The notes below the pieces were generated by a model, which searched no databases, had not been told where the DNA came from, and was given only the letters and a program-made list of their open reading frames with translations. From the NCBI GenBank assembly GCA_949743265.1, contig CATJSX010000079.1, positions 56,563 through 120,562 of the forward strand: DNA of 64,000 bases. The letters are read 5' to 3'. This DNA is from an uncultured Peptococcaceae bacterium. GTDB taxonomy: Bacteria; Bacillota; Peptococcia; Peptococcales; Peptococcaceae. Below, one piece after another: positions 1-10,100 of the stretch; within the stretch, counting starts at the first letter, position 1; every line of letters starts with the position of its first letter. A program made the translations under genes and the position numbers.

Positions 1-1
1 T

Positions 2-199
2 ATTCCAGTAAAGGCACAGCGCGTTTTGGAAATTAACGGCGAACATCCTATATTCTCCAAACTTTGTCAGTTAAAAGATGACCAAACCATGCTGAAAAAC
101 TACACAGAAATTCTTTACACACAGGCCCTTTTATTAGAAGGTCTATCGCCGGAAGACACACTTACTTATGTGAATGCCGTTTGCAGTTTGATGGTATAA
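2..199 (+). CDS. htpG: Chaperone HtpG (Hsp90), C-terminal fragment
   Basis: This is an open frame entering from the left edge of the window; only about the last 65 codons are present, ending with TAA at 197-199. The visible residues, including EINGEHPIFSKL near the start and a YTQALLLEGL stretch further on, match the C-terminal dimerisation domain of bacterial Hsp90/HtpG, an ATP-dependent cytosolic chaperone. No N-terminal ATPase domain is visible because the gene starts outside the window. A strong terminator follows directly, so htpG ends its transcription unit here. The family call rests on recognised C-terminal similarity only. Confidence 0.8.
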   Translation: MPVKAQRVLEINGEHPIFSKLCQLKDDQTMLKNYTEILYTQALLLEGLSPEDTLTYVNAVCSLMV

Positions 200-211
200 G
201 CAAAAAATAAT

Positions 212-264
212 CAAAAAGACTGCTGTGAAAGTGAGAACATCACTTTTGCAGCAGTCTTTTTTGT
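212..264 (+). terminator. Rho-independent terminator after htpG
   Basis: A long stem pairs AAAAGACTGCTG with CAGCAGTCTTTT and is extended inward by near-complementary bases. It is followed by a T run and begins 13 nt after the htpG stop codon. Confidence 0.85.
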
Positions 265-304
265 TATAGCAAACACTAGCTTTCCTATGATCAGCTAAGC
301 GCAA

Positions 305-520
305 TCAATCCCTATGCCGTTCAAAAGCGATTGGCAGCAAGCTAAGAAATTTTTCAACATCTGTAGTTAATTCCTGAGGAAAAATAATTTCACAAAGGGC
401 TTTTTTACCGTCTAATGTTTTCACAATAGCCAAATGCCCAACGCCTTCAAAAGCTTTGACTAAAAAAGCTAAATCTTTTGGCGAAAGCGTCAAATACAAA
501 CTCACCATAATATCATTCAC
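305..520 (-). CDS. Small DUF4911-like protein
   Basis: A 71-residue protein whose start overlaps the stop of the U32 peptidase gene upstream, which suggests translational coupling. The opening pattern (a hydrophobic strand, then a PKDLAFLVKAFEG helix, then a strand and an acidic turn) resembles the short DUF4911 proteins that often lie beside U32 peptidase genes in Bacillota. No catalytic motif or signal peptide is visible. Its job is unknown; the context suggests a link to tRNA wobble-uridine hydroxylation by the neighbouring TrhP and TrmR. An alternative start is the ATG at 508. Confidence 0.6.
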   Translation of the reverse strand: MNDIMVSLYLTLSPKDLAFLVKAFEGVGHLAIVKTLDGKKALCEIIFPQELTTDVEKFLSLLPIAFERHRD

Positions 521-1736
521 TTACCTTACGCACCAAATCATAGGGCGCAACAGGCTGATGAACTTTTAGCTTGACCAGCTGTTGCGCGTGAGGAGCACTT
601 TCAATAGATTGATTGTTATTGTCAGTCATAGCAGTAATAATTTGTGCAAATTGAGTATAGGTTGGGCCAAAAAATTCAACGGTTTGACCGACTTTGAAAT
701 AATTGCGTTGTTCAATAGTGGCAATTTGAGTCGCCTCATCATAATCAATCACCACACCGATAAAATCATAAGGCTTGATATAGCCGGAACTCTCATGGTT
801 AAGCGCACCGTTTTCTGGCTTGCCGAAATAAAAACCTGTAGTATAAGGACGATGGCTGACTTTTTCTAATTCCGACAGCCAATAAGACAAATCAGCTGCT
901 TGTTGCTTCGGATCAAAATAAGCATCAATCACTTGACGATAAGCTCTTAAGACGGTAGAAACATAAAAAATACTTTTCATTCTGCCTTCAATTTTGAAAC
1001 TATCAATGCCTGCTTGCAGCAATTTATCCAAATGAGCTAATAAACACAAATCCTGCGAATTGAATACATAGGTTCCACGCTCATCTTCCTGAATGGGATA
1101 AAATTCATTCGGTCGCTTTTCTTCCATCAAATGATAATTCCACCGGCAGGCTTGCGCACACTGTCCTTTATTAGAATCCCGCTCTGTCATATAATTGCTC
1201 AACAAACAGCGACCAGAGTAAGAAATACACATCGCACCATGAACGAAACATTCCAATTCCATTTGTGTTTTCGTTTTGATTTCGTCAATTTCCGCTAAAG
1301 ATAATTCTCTTGCTAAAACTACTCGCTCAATACCGCCCAATTCTTTATAAAACAACACACTAGACCAGTTAGTGGTATTAGCTTGCGTACTAATATGAAT
1401 AGGCAGTTCTGGTGCCACTTGACGAGCAATCCGTACTACCCCTAAATCAGCGCAAATGATAGCGTCTGCACCATACTGCGCTAAAGCGCGCAAATAATCC
1501 TCTAAGCCCAATAAATCATCATTGTGAGGAAAAATATTAACAGTCACGTATACTTTGACTTGATGGGCATGAGCAAAAGCAATCCCCGTTTGCAACTCCT
1601 CATCAGTGAAATTACCAGCAAAAGCTCGCAAACCAAATCTTTTGCCGGCAAGATAAACGGCATCAGCGCCATATTTGACGGCAAAGCGCAGTTTTTCCAT
1701 ATCACCGGCAGGCGCTAACAATTCCGGTTTCCTCAT
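513..1736 (-). CDS. trhP: U32 family peptidase-like tRNA hydroxylation protein
   Basis: A 407-residue member of the U32 family. It opens with KPELLAPAGDMEKLRFA and has the family's signature region VHGAMCISYSGRCLLSNY followed by a cysteine cluster (CAQACRW), consistent with an iron-sulfur site. Members next to trmR (yrrM) are known to take part in prephenate-dependent formation of 5-hydroxyuridine at the tRNA wobble position (TrhP, B. subtilis YrrN/YrrO). Here one gene sits directly downstream of trmR, and the two overlap by 35 nt, so they are co-transcribed. The start has a GGAGAGAAACG ribosome site. Hydroxylation is inferred from family and context; older annotations call these collagenase-like proteases. 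Confidence 0.82.
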   Translation of the reverse strand: MRKPELLAPAGDMEKLRFAVKYGADAVYLAGKRFGLRAFAGNFTDEELQTGIAFAHAHQVKVYVTVNIFPHNDDLLGLEDYLRALAQYGADAIICADLGVVRIARQVAPELPIHISTQANTTNWSSVLFYKELGGIERVVLARELSLAEIDEIKTKTQMELECFVHGAMCISYSGRCLLSNYMTERDSNKGQCAQACRWNYHLMEEKRPNEFYPIQEDERGTYVFNSQDLCLLAHLDKLLQAGIDSFKIEGRMKSIFYVSTVLRAYRQVIDAYFDPKQQAADLSYWLSELEKVSHRPYTTGFYFGKPENGALNHESSGYIKPYDFIGVVIDYDEATQIATIEQRNYFKVGQTVEFFGPTYTQFAQIITAMTDNNNQSIESAPHAQQLVKLKVHQPVAPYDLVRKVSE

Positions 1737-2385
1737 CGTTTCTCTCCTTTTTTCTAAACAAAGCTACCCCATCGCCCAGCGGAATAATACTGCATTGATA
1801 ATCCTTTCGCACTTTGAACGACTCCAAAAAATCTCTCATACGATAAACAAAAGTTTTTTGGCGGTGTTTAGGATAGTTTAAATCAACTACCCAACCATTT
1901 AGTAAAATATTATCTGCAACAATCAAACCGTTGGGCTTTAATAAATCATAACTATAAACTAAAAAATTTTCGTACTGTCCTTTGGCGGCGTCCAAAAAAA
2001 TCAGATCATATGTTTCTTCTAAATGAGGAAAAATCTCTCGAGCATCGCCGATAATCTGATGAATTTTAGCGTCTACATGCGCCTGCTTGAAATATTGAGC
2101 CGCCAAATCTGCCCGTTCTGGCATTAGTTCAATCGTCGTGATCCGACCTTTGCTCATGGCTCTTGCCATATAAATCGTAGAATGCCCGATAGCTGTGCCG
2201 ATTTCCAGAATATTTTCCGCTTTGGTCAATCCGACCAGCAAATTGAGTAAATTGCCCACTTCCGGCTCAACGATAGAAATATGATGCTTTTCAGCATAAA
2301 TCCTCATATCTTGCAACACTTTATCCGGTTGCGGCAATAACGCTTTGATAAAACACTGCAAATTTTCTTCCAGTAAATCTTTCAT
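1702..2385 (-). CDS. trmR: tRNA 5-hydroxyuridine methyltransferase / class I O-methyltransferase
   Basis: A 227-residue SAM-dependent O-methyltransferase. The SAM-binding motif ILEIGTAIGHSTIYMA lies about residues 60-75, followed by an acidic motif (TTIELMPERADLA), and the metal-site region DLIFLDAAKGQYENFL sits about residue 128. TrmR (B. subtilis YrrM) methylates 5-hydroxyuridine to 5-methoxyuridine at the tRNA wobble position. It lies between mltG (the yrrL equivalent) and trhP (yrrO), the same order as in B. subtilis, and this supports TrmR over a generic catechol-type O-methyltransferase. Its 3' end overlaps trhP. Confidence 0.85.
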   Translation of the reverse strand: MKDLLEENLQCFIKALLPQPDKVLQDMRIYAEKHHISIVEPEVGNLLNLLVGLTKAENILEIGTAIGHSTIYMARAMSKGRITTIELMPERADLAAQYFKQAHVDAKIHQIIGDAREIFPHLEETYDLIFLDAAKGQYENFLVYSYDLLKPNGLIVADNILLNGWVVDLNYPKHRQKTFVYRMRDFLESFKVRKDYQCSIIPLGDGVALFRKKERNDEETGIVSACR

Positions 2386-2450
2386 ACATTATCCTCAATC
2401 CTTTAAAGAGCAGAGAGCCTACTAGCTGGCGGCTTAATAATGCTCATGCT

Positions 2451-3515
2451 TTAATTATAACCATATTTGCGGCGATTTTTAACATGTTCTTCATAAGTTT
2501 TGGCAAATACATGCGTACCATCGCTACTTTTATCCCACAAATAATAAAAATACTCAGTATCAGCAGGCTGACAAGCGGCAGCTAAGGACTTAGCGCCAGG
2601 ATTACAAATTGCTGTCGGTGGAAAACCGGTAAAAAGATACGTATTATACGGCGAATCATGTTCATAATCTGAATAATAAAGGCGATTTTTATGTTCCGGC
2701 AGTGCATACTGAATAGTAGCGTCACACTGCAAAGGCATCTTAGTTTCAATCCGATTCAAATATACAGAGGCAATAATGGCTCGCTCTTCATCAACTCTGC
2801 CCTCCGCCTCAACTAAAGACGCCAAAATGACCACTTCATCTAGCGATAAACCGCTGGTATTTTCCGGCAAACTCTCTTTGACATCGCTAAAACGATTAAG
2901 CATCGCGTTGACAACTGCTTGAGTCGAAGCGCCTTTGGCAATAATATACGTATCAGGAAATAAATAGCCTTCCAAACGGTGGCGATCTGCTGGTCGCTCA
3001 GGCAAAAAATCGTACTGGCTGAAATCACCGTTAATGACAACTTCCCAGAAATCATCTACAGTCATAATATTTTCCTTCATTAAAACTTCAGCAATTTCCT
3101 CCAACGTATAGCCTTCGGGAATGGTGAATTTTACCGTCTCGCCAATACCATTTAATAAAATTTCTACAATTTCTTCTACAGACATACTGGGACTTAATTG
3201 ATACGTACCATTACGCAATTTGCCATCGTAATCATGGCTTTTGACATACATTTGAAAACTTAAACTGCTGTTAATCAATCCTTCTTCTTCCAAGATAGCG
3301 GCAATTCTTTTGGTTGAAGCACCTTTGTCAATGATAATTTCCTGACAAGCAATGCGATTCGTATCGACAGGCGCCGTATTGTTAAATACCATACGGTAGA
3401 CTGCCGAAGCGCCAACCACAGCTAACACCAATAATGCAATAACAACAATCAGAGGTCCCTTGCTTTTTTTGCGCACACTTTTACGACGAGAGGGCATATT
3501 TTTTTCTTCTGGCAT
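2451..3515 (-). CDS. mltG: Endolytic murein transglycosylase MltG
   Basis: About 354 residues. A basic N-terminal tail (residues 1-25) is followed by one membrane segment (GPLIVVIALLVLAVVGA), a LysM-like region, and the YceG/MltG catalytic domain. The segment LVEAEGRVDEERAIIASVY contains the catalytic Glu of the family, and the C-terminal part carries the usual PYNTYLFTGFPPTAICNPG motif. MltG cuts nascent glycan strands at the membrane and limits their length. I chose the ATG at 3515 because AAAGGAGC precedes it; the longer frame to 3566 lacks a ribosome site. It heads the trmR-trhP group. Confidence 0.9.
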   Translation of the reverse strand: MPEEKNMPSRRKSVRKKSKGPLIVVIALLVLAVVGASAVYRMVFNNTAPVDTNRIACQEIIIDKGASTKRIAAILEEEGLINSSLSFQMYVKSHDYDGKLRNGTYQLSPSMSVEEIVEILLNGIGETVKFTIPEGYTLEEIAEVLMKENIMTVDDFWEVVINGDFSQYDFLPERPADRHRLEGYLFPDTYIIAKGASTQAVVNAMLNRFSDVKESLPENTSGLSLDEVVILASLVEAEGRVDEERAIIASVYLNRIETKMPLQCDATIQYALPEHKNRLYYSDYEHDSPYNTYLFTGFPPTAICNPGAKSLAAACQPADTEYFYYLWDKSSDGTHVFAKTYEEHVKNRRKYGYN

Positions 3516-3622
3516 AAAAACGCTCCTTTTAAGATAAATTTCGACTTCTCCTTCTATATTATACAATGATTTGGAAGAAATGAACAGTCAAAATCATACA
3601 AATTAAGAAAGTCGTCAGCTCA

Positions 3623-6600
3623 TCAGAGCGCAACATAACGATTGATCGCAAAAAAGAAAATATATTTTTCTTTTACCGGCTTATGCCAAATTTTTTCTAC
3701 CGCTTTAGCATATAGTTCAACTTGTCCGCCATATTCTTCGATAAAATCAACGACATCTTTTTCGCCGATATGATCGCTTTTATAATCAATTAAAACAAAA
3801 CCGTCCTCTTCTTCCCAAATGCAGTCGATAATCCCTTGCACAATGACTGGTTTGGTATTAGGTGGCAGATTTTTTTCCGCTAAATGACTATCTATCGCCA
3901 TCGTTAACGGCAGCTCCCGATAAACTATTTTTTCATGCTGCATTCGTTTGCCCAGTGGTGTAGCAAAAAAACGTTCAACAACCGACAGATCAATTTGTTC
4001 GACTAACCCTTGCGCGATAAATTCTTCTACTTCCAAATGTGCTGCCAATTCCAGCAAATAATCCATCGTAATAACGCGCGACAAATCCACATGACGCATA
4101 AAAAGATGAATCAACGTCCCTTTTTCCGCCGCAGACAGATGGCTTTTAGCTTGCACACACAAAGGTCGGCGAGTAAAACCGTACGCTTTAGATATTTTCG
4201 TTTCTTGATCTAGCTGCGGCGCATAATAGCGTTTAATTTCAGTAACGCTGACTTTAGAACTGATCAATGACGCCGCCAAATAAGGATATTGCCAATTGAG
4301 CTGTTGAGCAATAAGCGTTTGATATTTTCCGCTGGTTGTCAAAAGCTGACCGTTTTTGATCCGTTCCTTATCTAAAACAACCTCTTCTGACAGTGATTCC
4401 TCCTCAGGCGCAGAAAATTCATCAGAAACAATACGCATCTGCCAATGACTATCCGGCTGATTTTGCTGGCTGACTACTACGGGCAAAAGCCATTGCAAAT
4501 AACTAGCGGCTCTTTGCGGCGGTTTGGCAGGACAACAAGTGACTTTTTCGGCAATATTTTTTTCGGAAGCGATGACGATCAATTTTTCTCTAGCTCTGGT
4601 GAAAGCTACATATAATACCCGTTTTTCTTCGGTAAGCATCGTTTTAAAAAGTTTATCTTTGATCACTTGCTGACAAATAGTCGGATAAGTCAAATTGATA
4701 TCCAGCTTAACTACTGGCAGCGCCAAACCCAACTCTTTATCCAGAATAATATCTTGATTGATATCACTCATATTAAATTTTTTATTAGCGCCCAGCAAAA
4801 GAACGATAGGAAATTCCAGTCCTTTACTTTTATGTATGCTCATAATGCGTACCACATTTTCGCTGTCGCTGATGAGTTTTGCCGGCTCTAGATCCTGCTG
4901 ATTTTGATTCATTTGATCAATAAAACGCAAAAACATAAACAGACCGCTATAACTGGTCATCTCGTACTGTTTTGCCCGCTCATGAAGCGCCCTCAAATTG
5001 GCTTGGCGTTGAGCGCCATGCGGCAGCGCACCCACATAATCATAAAAACCGGTATCTTTATAAATCTGCCACACCAATGCGCTCGTTTCTTCCAAACGCG
5101 CCATCGTCCGCCATGCGTCCAACTGCTCTAAAAAAGCGACGGTTTTTTCTTTTAGCGATGCAGACAGCTCGCTTGTTTCAGCCAAAAGCAACGTTTGATA
5201 AAAAGCGCTTTCTCTATCTAACAAACGCAAAAATACCAACTCTTCTTCGTCAAAACCAAAAAACGGCGCTCGCAAAACTGCCGCTAACGGAACGTCTTGC
5301 AAAGGATTATCAATAATTGATAATAACGCTAAAAGAATCTGAATTTCCCACGCACTGAAATACCCTTCGCTACTGTCGATGTGACAAGGAATCCCCTGAA
5401 TTTCCAACTGTTGTACCAATTCTTCGCCAATACTTTTAGGCGAGCGCAGCAGAATAACGATATCACGATAAGTCGCTTTGCGGTAGCAGCTGAGATTTTT
5501 ATCCCAAATAAGCGTCCCTTCCATCAACAAACCGTTGATTTCTTCAGCCGCTATCCGCGCTTCCTTAGCAGCGGCGCTCAATTCCTTTTCTTCCGATTCT
5601 TCTGGTTCTTCTTCGTCAGCGGCTTGTCGCTCCAGTAAAATCAATTGGGCTTTTTCCCCCGCCAAAGACTGCTGCGCTAAAGGATAATCAGCGCCATAAA
5701 CCAAAGCCGCCTGCTCATCATAGAGCAAATCCCCTGATGTGCCAAGCATTAACTGCGCAAAAACATCATTAACCGCTTGAATAATGGTTTCCCGACAACG
5801 AAAGTTGCGGTTCAAATCAATTCGCTGACAAATATCATCTTCGGCAACAGGAAAAGTCTGATATTTGTGCAAAAACAACTGCGGATTAGCCATGCGGAAG
5901 CCATAAATACTTTGTTTCACATCGCCAACCATAAACAAATTATCTTCTCGACTGACTGCCTGCAAAATATTTTCCTGCAAATCATTGATATCTTGATATT
6001 CATCAACCAAAACTTCATGATATTGTGCTTTCAATTGCTGACTTAATGGTGAAAATACCCGCTCGCCTTGCTCATCTTCGGTATAAAGCAATTTCAACGC
6101 CAAATGCTCCATATCATCAAAATCAATCAATTCTCTGCTCTGCTTTAACTGTTGATAACGTTCTTTAAAAGCTAGCGTGACTTCCGCCAGCTGAGCGGTA
6201 TACAACGACTGTTCTGCTATTTCGGCAGCAATCTCGTCAGCTCTGCGCCGACCGATAATAGTCAACTGCTTCTTGTACCGCTTTTTGGCTTCATCACGAT
6301 AAAAAACGACTTGCTCTTTAATCGCTTCATCGCAGCTGCCTTTTTTAACACTGGGCAAGCGATCCCAAAAATCGCCGTAAATTTCAAGTTTTTCAACCAG
6401 CTCGTTCCAAGCAGCGCTGTGTTTGACAATGGTATTAAGTATGTCATATTCCTCGCTCAAATGAGTGTGATAACCGTCCAATCCCTCATCGCCTTCTGCC
6501 AGTTCTATCGCTTGTGCTAATAAATCGCAGCTTTCCTGCAACGACTGACGAGCAATAGGCAAAAATTGCTCCGTCCATGAAATTGCCTGCAAACGTTCAG

Positions 6601-7189
6601 GCAAACTATACAGCCATTCTTCCGGCTGCGGCAAACTCATGCTTTGCGTATACAAACGCAGAATCAATTTAGCAATGCCTTCGTCCTCCCGACCACCATA
6701 ACAATCTGCTAAGTGCGTAAACCATGCCGCTTTCGTTTCATCACCATAAAACTCCTCCAAAAGTTCGGTCAAAGCTTCCTGTTTGAGCAAAGCGCTTTCC
6801 ACTTCATTAGCAATTTTGACATTAGGCGCAATATCCAAAAGAAAAAAATGGCTGCGTATCAATTCCAAACAGAAAGAATGAAGCGTGGTAATCTGAGCTT
6901 TGTTGAGCAGCAAGGTTTGTTCATATAAATAAGCAGAATCGGGATGACGCTTTAACGCTTCATTTAATGCCGCACCAATACGCTCCCGCATTTCACCAGC
7001 GGCGGCATTGGTAAAGGTAACGATCAATAACTCGTCAATAGCCACTGGCTGCTGAGGATTGATGATCTTTTGAATGATGCGTTCCACCAATACCGCCGTT
7101 TTGCCGCTGCCTGCCGCTGCGGCAAGCAATAAACTTTTGCCTGAACTAGTAATAGCTTGTTGCTGTTCAGCTGTCCAATGACTGCTCAT
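3623..7189 (-). CDS. addA: ATP-dependent helicase/nuclease subunit AddA
   Basis: A 1188-residue UvrD-family helicase with a C-terminal nuclease. Walker A (AAAGSGKTAVL) is near residue 24, the helicase DEYQDIND motif near residue 390, and GDVKQSIYGFR shortly after. The C-terminal RecB-type nuclease motif LIDYKSD is followed by a GGQVELYAKAVEK stretch. With AddB it processes double-strand DNA ends for recombination, the Gram-positive counterpart of RecBCD. Its start overlaps the end of addB by 23 nt, so the two are translationally coupled. The start has a GGGAGGAT ribosome site. Length and motifs are complete. Confidence 0.95.
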   Translation of the reverse strand: MSSHWTAEQQQAITSSGKSLLLAAAAGSGKTAVLVERIIQKIINPQQPVAIDELLIVTFTNAAAGEMRERIGAALNEALKRHPDSAYLYEQTLLLNKAQITTLHSFCLELIRSHFFLLDIAPNVKIANEVESALLKQEALTELLEEFYGDETKAAWFTHLADCYGGREDEGIAKLILRLYTQSMSLPQPEEWLYSLPERLQAISWTEQFLPIARQSLQESCDLLAQAIELAEGDEGLDGYHTHLSEEYDILNTIVKHSAAWNELVEKLEIYGDFWDRLPSVKKGSCDEAIKEQVVFYRDEAKKRYKKQLTIIGRRRADEIAAEIAEQSLYTAQLAEVTLAFKERYQQLKQSRELIDFDDMEHLALKLLYTEDEQGERVFSPLSQQLKAQYHEVLVDEYQDINDLQENILQAVSREDNLFMVGDVKQSIYGFRMANPQLFLHKYQTFPVAEDDICQRIDLNRNFRCRETIIQAVNDVFAQLMLGTSGDLLYDEQAALVYGADYPLAQQSLAGEKAQLILLERQAADEEEPEESEEKELSAAAKEARIAAEEINGLLMEGTLIWDKNLSCYRKATYRDIVILLRSPKSIGEELVQQLEIQGIPCHIDSSEGYFSAWEIQILLALLSIIDNPLQDVPLAAVLRAPFFGFDEEELVFLRLLDRESAFYQTLLLAETSELSASLKEKTVAFLEQLDAWRTMARLEETSALVWQIYKDTGFYDYVGALPHGAQRQANLRALHERAKQYEMTSYSGLFMFLRFIDQMNQNQQDLEPAKLISDSENVVRIMSIHKSKGLEFPIVLLLGANKKFNMSDINQDIILDKELGLALPVVKLDINLTYPTICQQVIKDKLFKTMLTEEKRVLYVAFTRAREKLIVIASEKNIAEKVTCCPAKPPQRAASYLQWLLPVVVSQQNQPDSHWQMRIVSDEFSAPEEESLSEEVVLDKERIKNGQLLTTSGKYQTLIAQQLNWQYPYLAASLISSKVSVTEIKRYYAPQLDQETKISKAYGFTRRPLCVQAKSHLSAAEKGTLIHLFMRHVDLSRVITMDYLLELAAHLEVEEFIAQGLVEQIDLSVVERFFATPLGKRMQHEKIVYRELPLTMAIDSHLAEKNLPPNTKPVIVQGIIDCIWEEEDGFVLIDYKSDHIGEKDVVDFIEEYGGQVELYAKAVEKIWHKPVKEKYIFFFAINRYVAL

Positions 7190-10100
7190 GCTGATTATCC
7201 TCCCTTATTTTCTGCCAGATTTCTGTTTTACTCAAATCTTTCAGCAATAAAAACCTTTCCTGAAGACTGGTATTGTTAATTTGGCAGACCGCTTGATAAT
7301 GACAATATTGACAGCTAACGAATTGTTTCAGCTGACAAGGTCTGATGGCGATATTACCGCTGGCAATAGCGGCACCCGCTGCGGCGATAATATTTTTGAC
7401 GTGAGTCTGCAAAAGCGCCAGTTCCTCTGGCGTCACCACTGATGAAGAACGCGCGTCAAACAAATCCAGAGGATTTTCTAATTCCGCCAAAGGTTTTTCG
7501 CCGTTTAAGTACGGCACAGCGTTTTTTTTCAGCTTGATGGGCAAAAGCCCACTACTGCCTATGGCTAAATTTTGATCCGCCAATAACAACGCCTTAAGAT
7601 CAGCTACCGCCAATCCTTTCGGAATCATTGCCGCCATAACCTGCGCTTCTACCGCTGACGGTTCAAGAGGCTGCTCTGCCTTGATAAGCGGATTTTTGAA
7701 AAAATAATAGAAAACACCGGCAGGCAATATTTCATTTTCCTGCAAGTCTAAACTCTGATAAAAGGACAACGCGATTTCCAAATAAGTCAACAGCTGAATT
7801 TTTAAGCCGTAATAAATTTCCGTCAGCGTCAAGCCTTTGGTCCCCGTCTTAAAATCAATCACGCGAAAATATTGCTGATTGCCGTCGGTGGCTTGTTCAA
7901 TACGGTCAATTCGCCCGCTCAACTGTAATCTACTGCCATCGTCCAGCGTTATCGTCAAGCCCGGCAGTCGCCCATGCGGTCCAAAAGAAATTTCAACGCC
8001 AACCGCCTCAAAAAGTCCCTGACGACCATGCAGCGCCAATAATTGTACCGAACGATGAAGCGTACGGTTCAATTTGCTCTTGATATAATGATAACGGCTG
8101 CTGGAAAGCAAAATTTCATTTTGCAGCTGCGGCGCTAATTCCTCTACTACATCATTCGTCAGCTGATGAAGCGCTTCGTCAGAAAGCTCCCGCCAAGACA
8201 ATTGCTTTTCTACCAAATAATCGTTAATGCGCTCCATGGCTTTGTGATAAAACTGTCCCACGTCAACGCTTGCTAACTGATAAATTTCCCGCTCCTGCAA
8301 ACGCAGCCCATAAGACAAAAAATGAGCAAAAGGACACTGACGATATTTTTCTAAACTGGATACGCTCAAACGAATAGGCGAGCGGTATAATTGCCGCACC
8401 AACGACGGCGCTAAATTTTTTGCCTGATGAGTATAAAATAGACCTGCCAGCGTACGGCGAAGCTCTTGTGGTCTTTCCTGCAAAAAATAATTATAAACTT
8501 CTGCCCAAAGCTCGCCGTTTTCTGCTGAATCCGTCTGAAGCTGTGCGCCTAAAAGTCCCAATGCTTTGCTTGTATGCTCCAGATAAGTCAGCGCTTTTGT
8601 TTCATTTTCTTTAGGCGGCCACTGAACATACTGCGTTTTTACCTCTGGCAGCAACATTTGCAGACGGCGAACAATAGCAGAAGGTTTCAACCCTTTGCCA
8701 TCGTTATCACTCAGCGGATAAGTGATATACAAATAACGACTGCTTCTGGTAAGCGCTGTATAAATCAAAAATTCCTCATCATAAAGCCGTTCGCGCACAT
8801 TAGGCGACAGTTTGATTCCCATCGTTTCCAGCGCTGCTTTTTCAAAATCGCTGAACAATCCTTCTTGCTCCAGCCTCGCCGGAAATACACCTTCATTAAC
8901 GCCCAAAAGAAAAACCGCCTTTAATTCATGACTGCGCGAACGATGCAGCGAACCAATAAACACTTGATCCAAACTCGTCGGAATCAATCCCAAATCCAAG
9001 TTATCAAAACCAGTAGTCAAAATAGCAGTGAAATCTGCCAAAGTCAACACATCGTCAGCGCTGATTGATACTATCTGATCAAAAAGTGCCATGAGCTGCT
9101 CCCAAAGCTGTTTATGAATATCCGCTAACGCATTTTTTCCCGTTTCCAGCGCTTCCATGCTCCACTTTTGCAGCGTTTCCGGCACCAATAACGCTTCCAG
9201 CAAAATAAATAAACTCTTGACATAATCCTCTGCCTTTTGCGCTTCCTTCAACTGGTCTTGTAAATTGCGCAAAGGCGTCATCACCATTTGACGCAAATCG
9301 TTAATTTTAGCTAATGTATCTTCAGACAAAGCGATGCCGTTTTCTTCCATGGTATAGCGTTTTTGAAAAGTCCATGGCTTGTCGCTAAGCCATTGATAGC
9401 CTTTGATGCCATAAGCCAAACAGTAATTTTCCAGCAAATCAATATCATGACGGGCGATAGGAATTAAATCGGTTTTTAAATAGCGAAAAATACTTTGATA
9501 AGAAAAATTTTCCGCCACAATTGCCAACGCGGCAGTAATAACTTCTAACAGCGGATGATGCCTGACGGTATTTTTTTGGTCCAAAAAATAAGGAATATCA
9601 TAATCCAAAAACGTCGTTTTTAACGCCAGTTCATAAGGCTCTATCTGACGCAGCAAAATACCGATTTCATCATAATGAAAACCTTCTTCGCGGCATAAGC
9701 GCCGAATTTCTCTAGCCGCCCAATCCACTTCAGAAGTGATATTTTGCCCTTCTATCAAACGTATTGATGAACAATCCCCCTTGAAAACGTCAGCAGCTGC
9801 CGCAAAATAATGATTTGCCAAAAATTCCAGCGCCGGCGCTTCTCGCCAGCGATAAGCATGATCAAGCAAAATATCTTCTTCTATCATTACATTTTCCTTT
9901 AGCGCCAATCCTTTTAACGCCTCTAACGTCTGAACAGCTTGACGAAAAACACGCCGCTGCAAAAATTCATGTTCGTGCGCCGTGGACAGCGTTAAAGCTA
10001 TCGTCATACCGCTGCATTTTTTCATCAGCGCCCCAATGATCGCCAATTCCTGCGGCAAAAAATGATTAAATTCGTCGATAAAAATCACTGTATCCTTTAA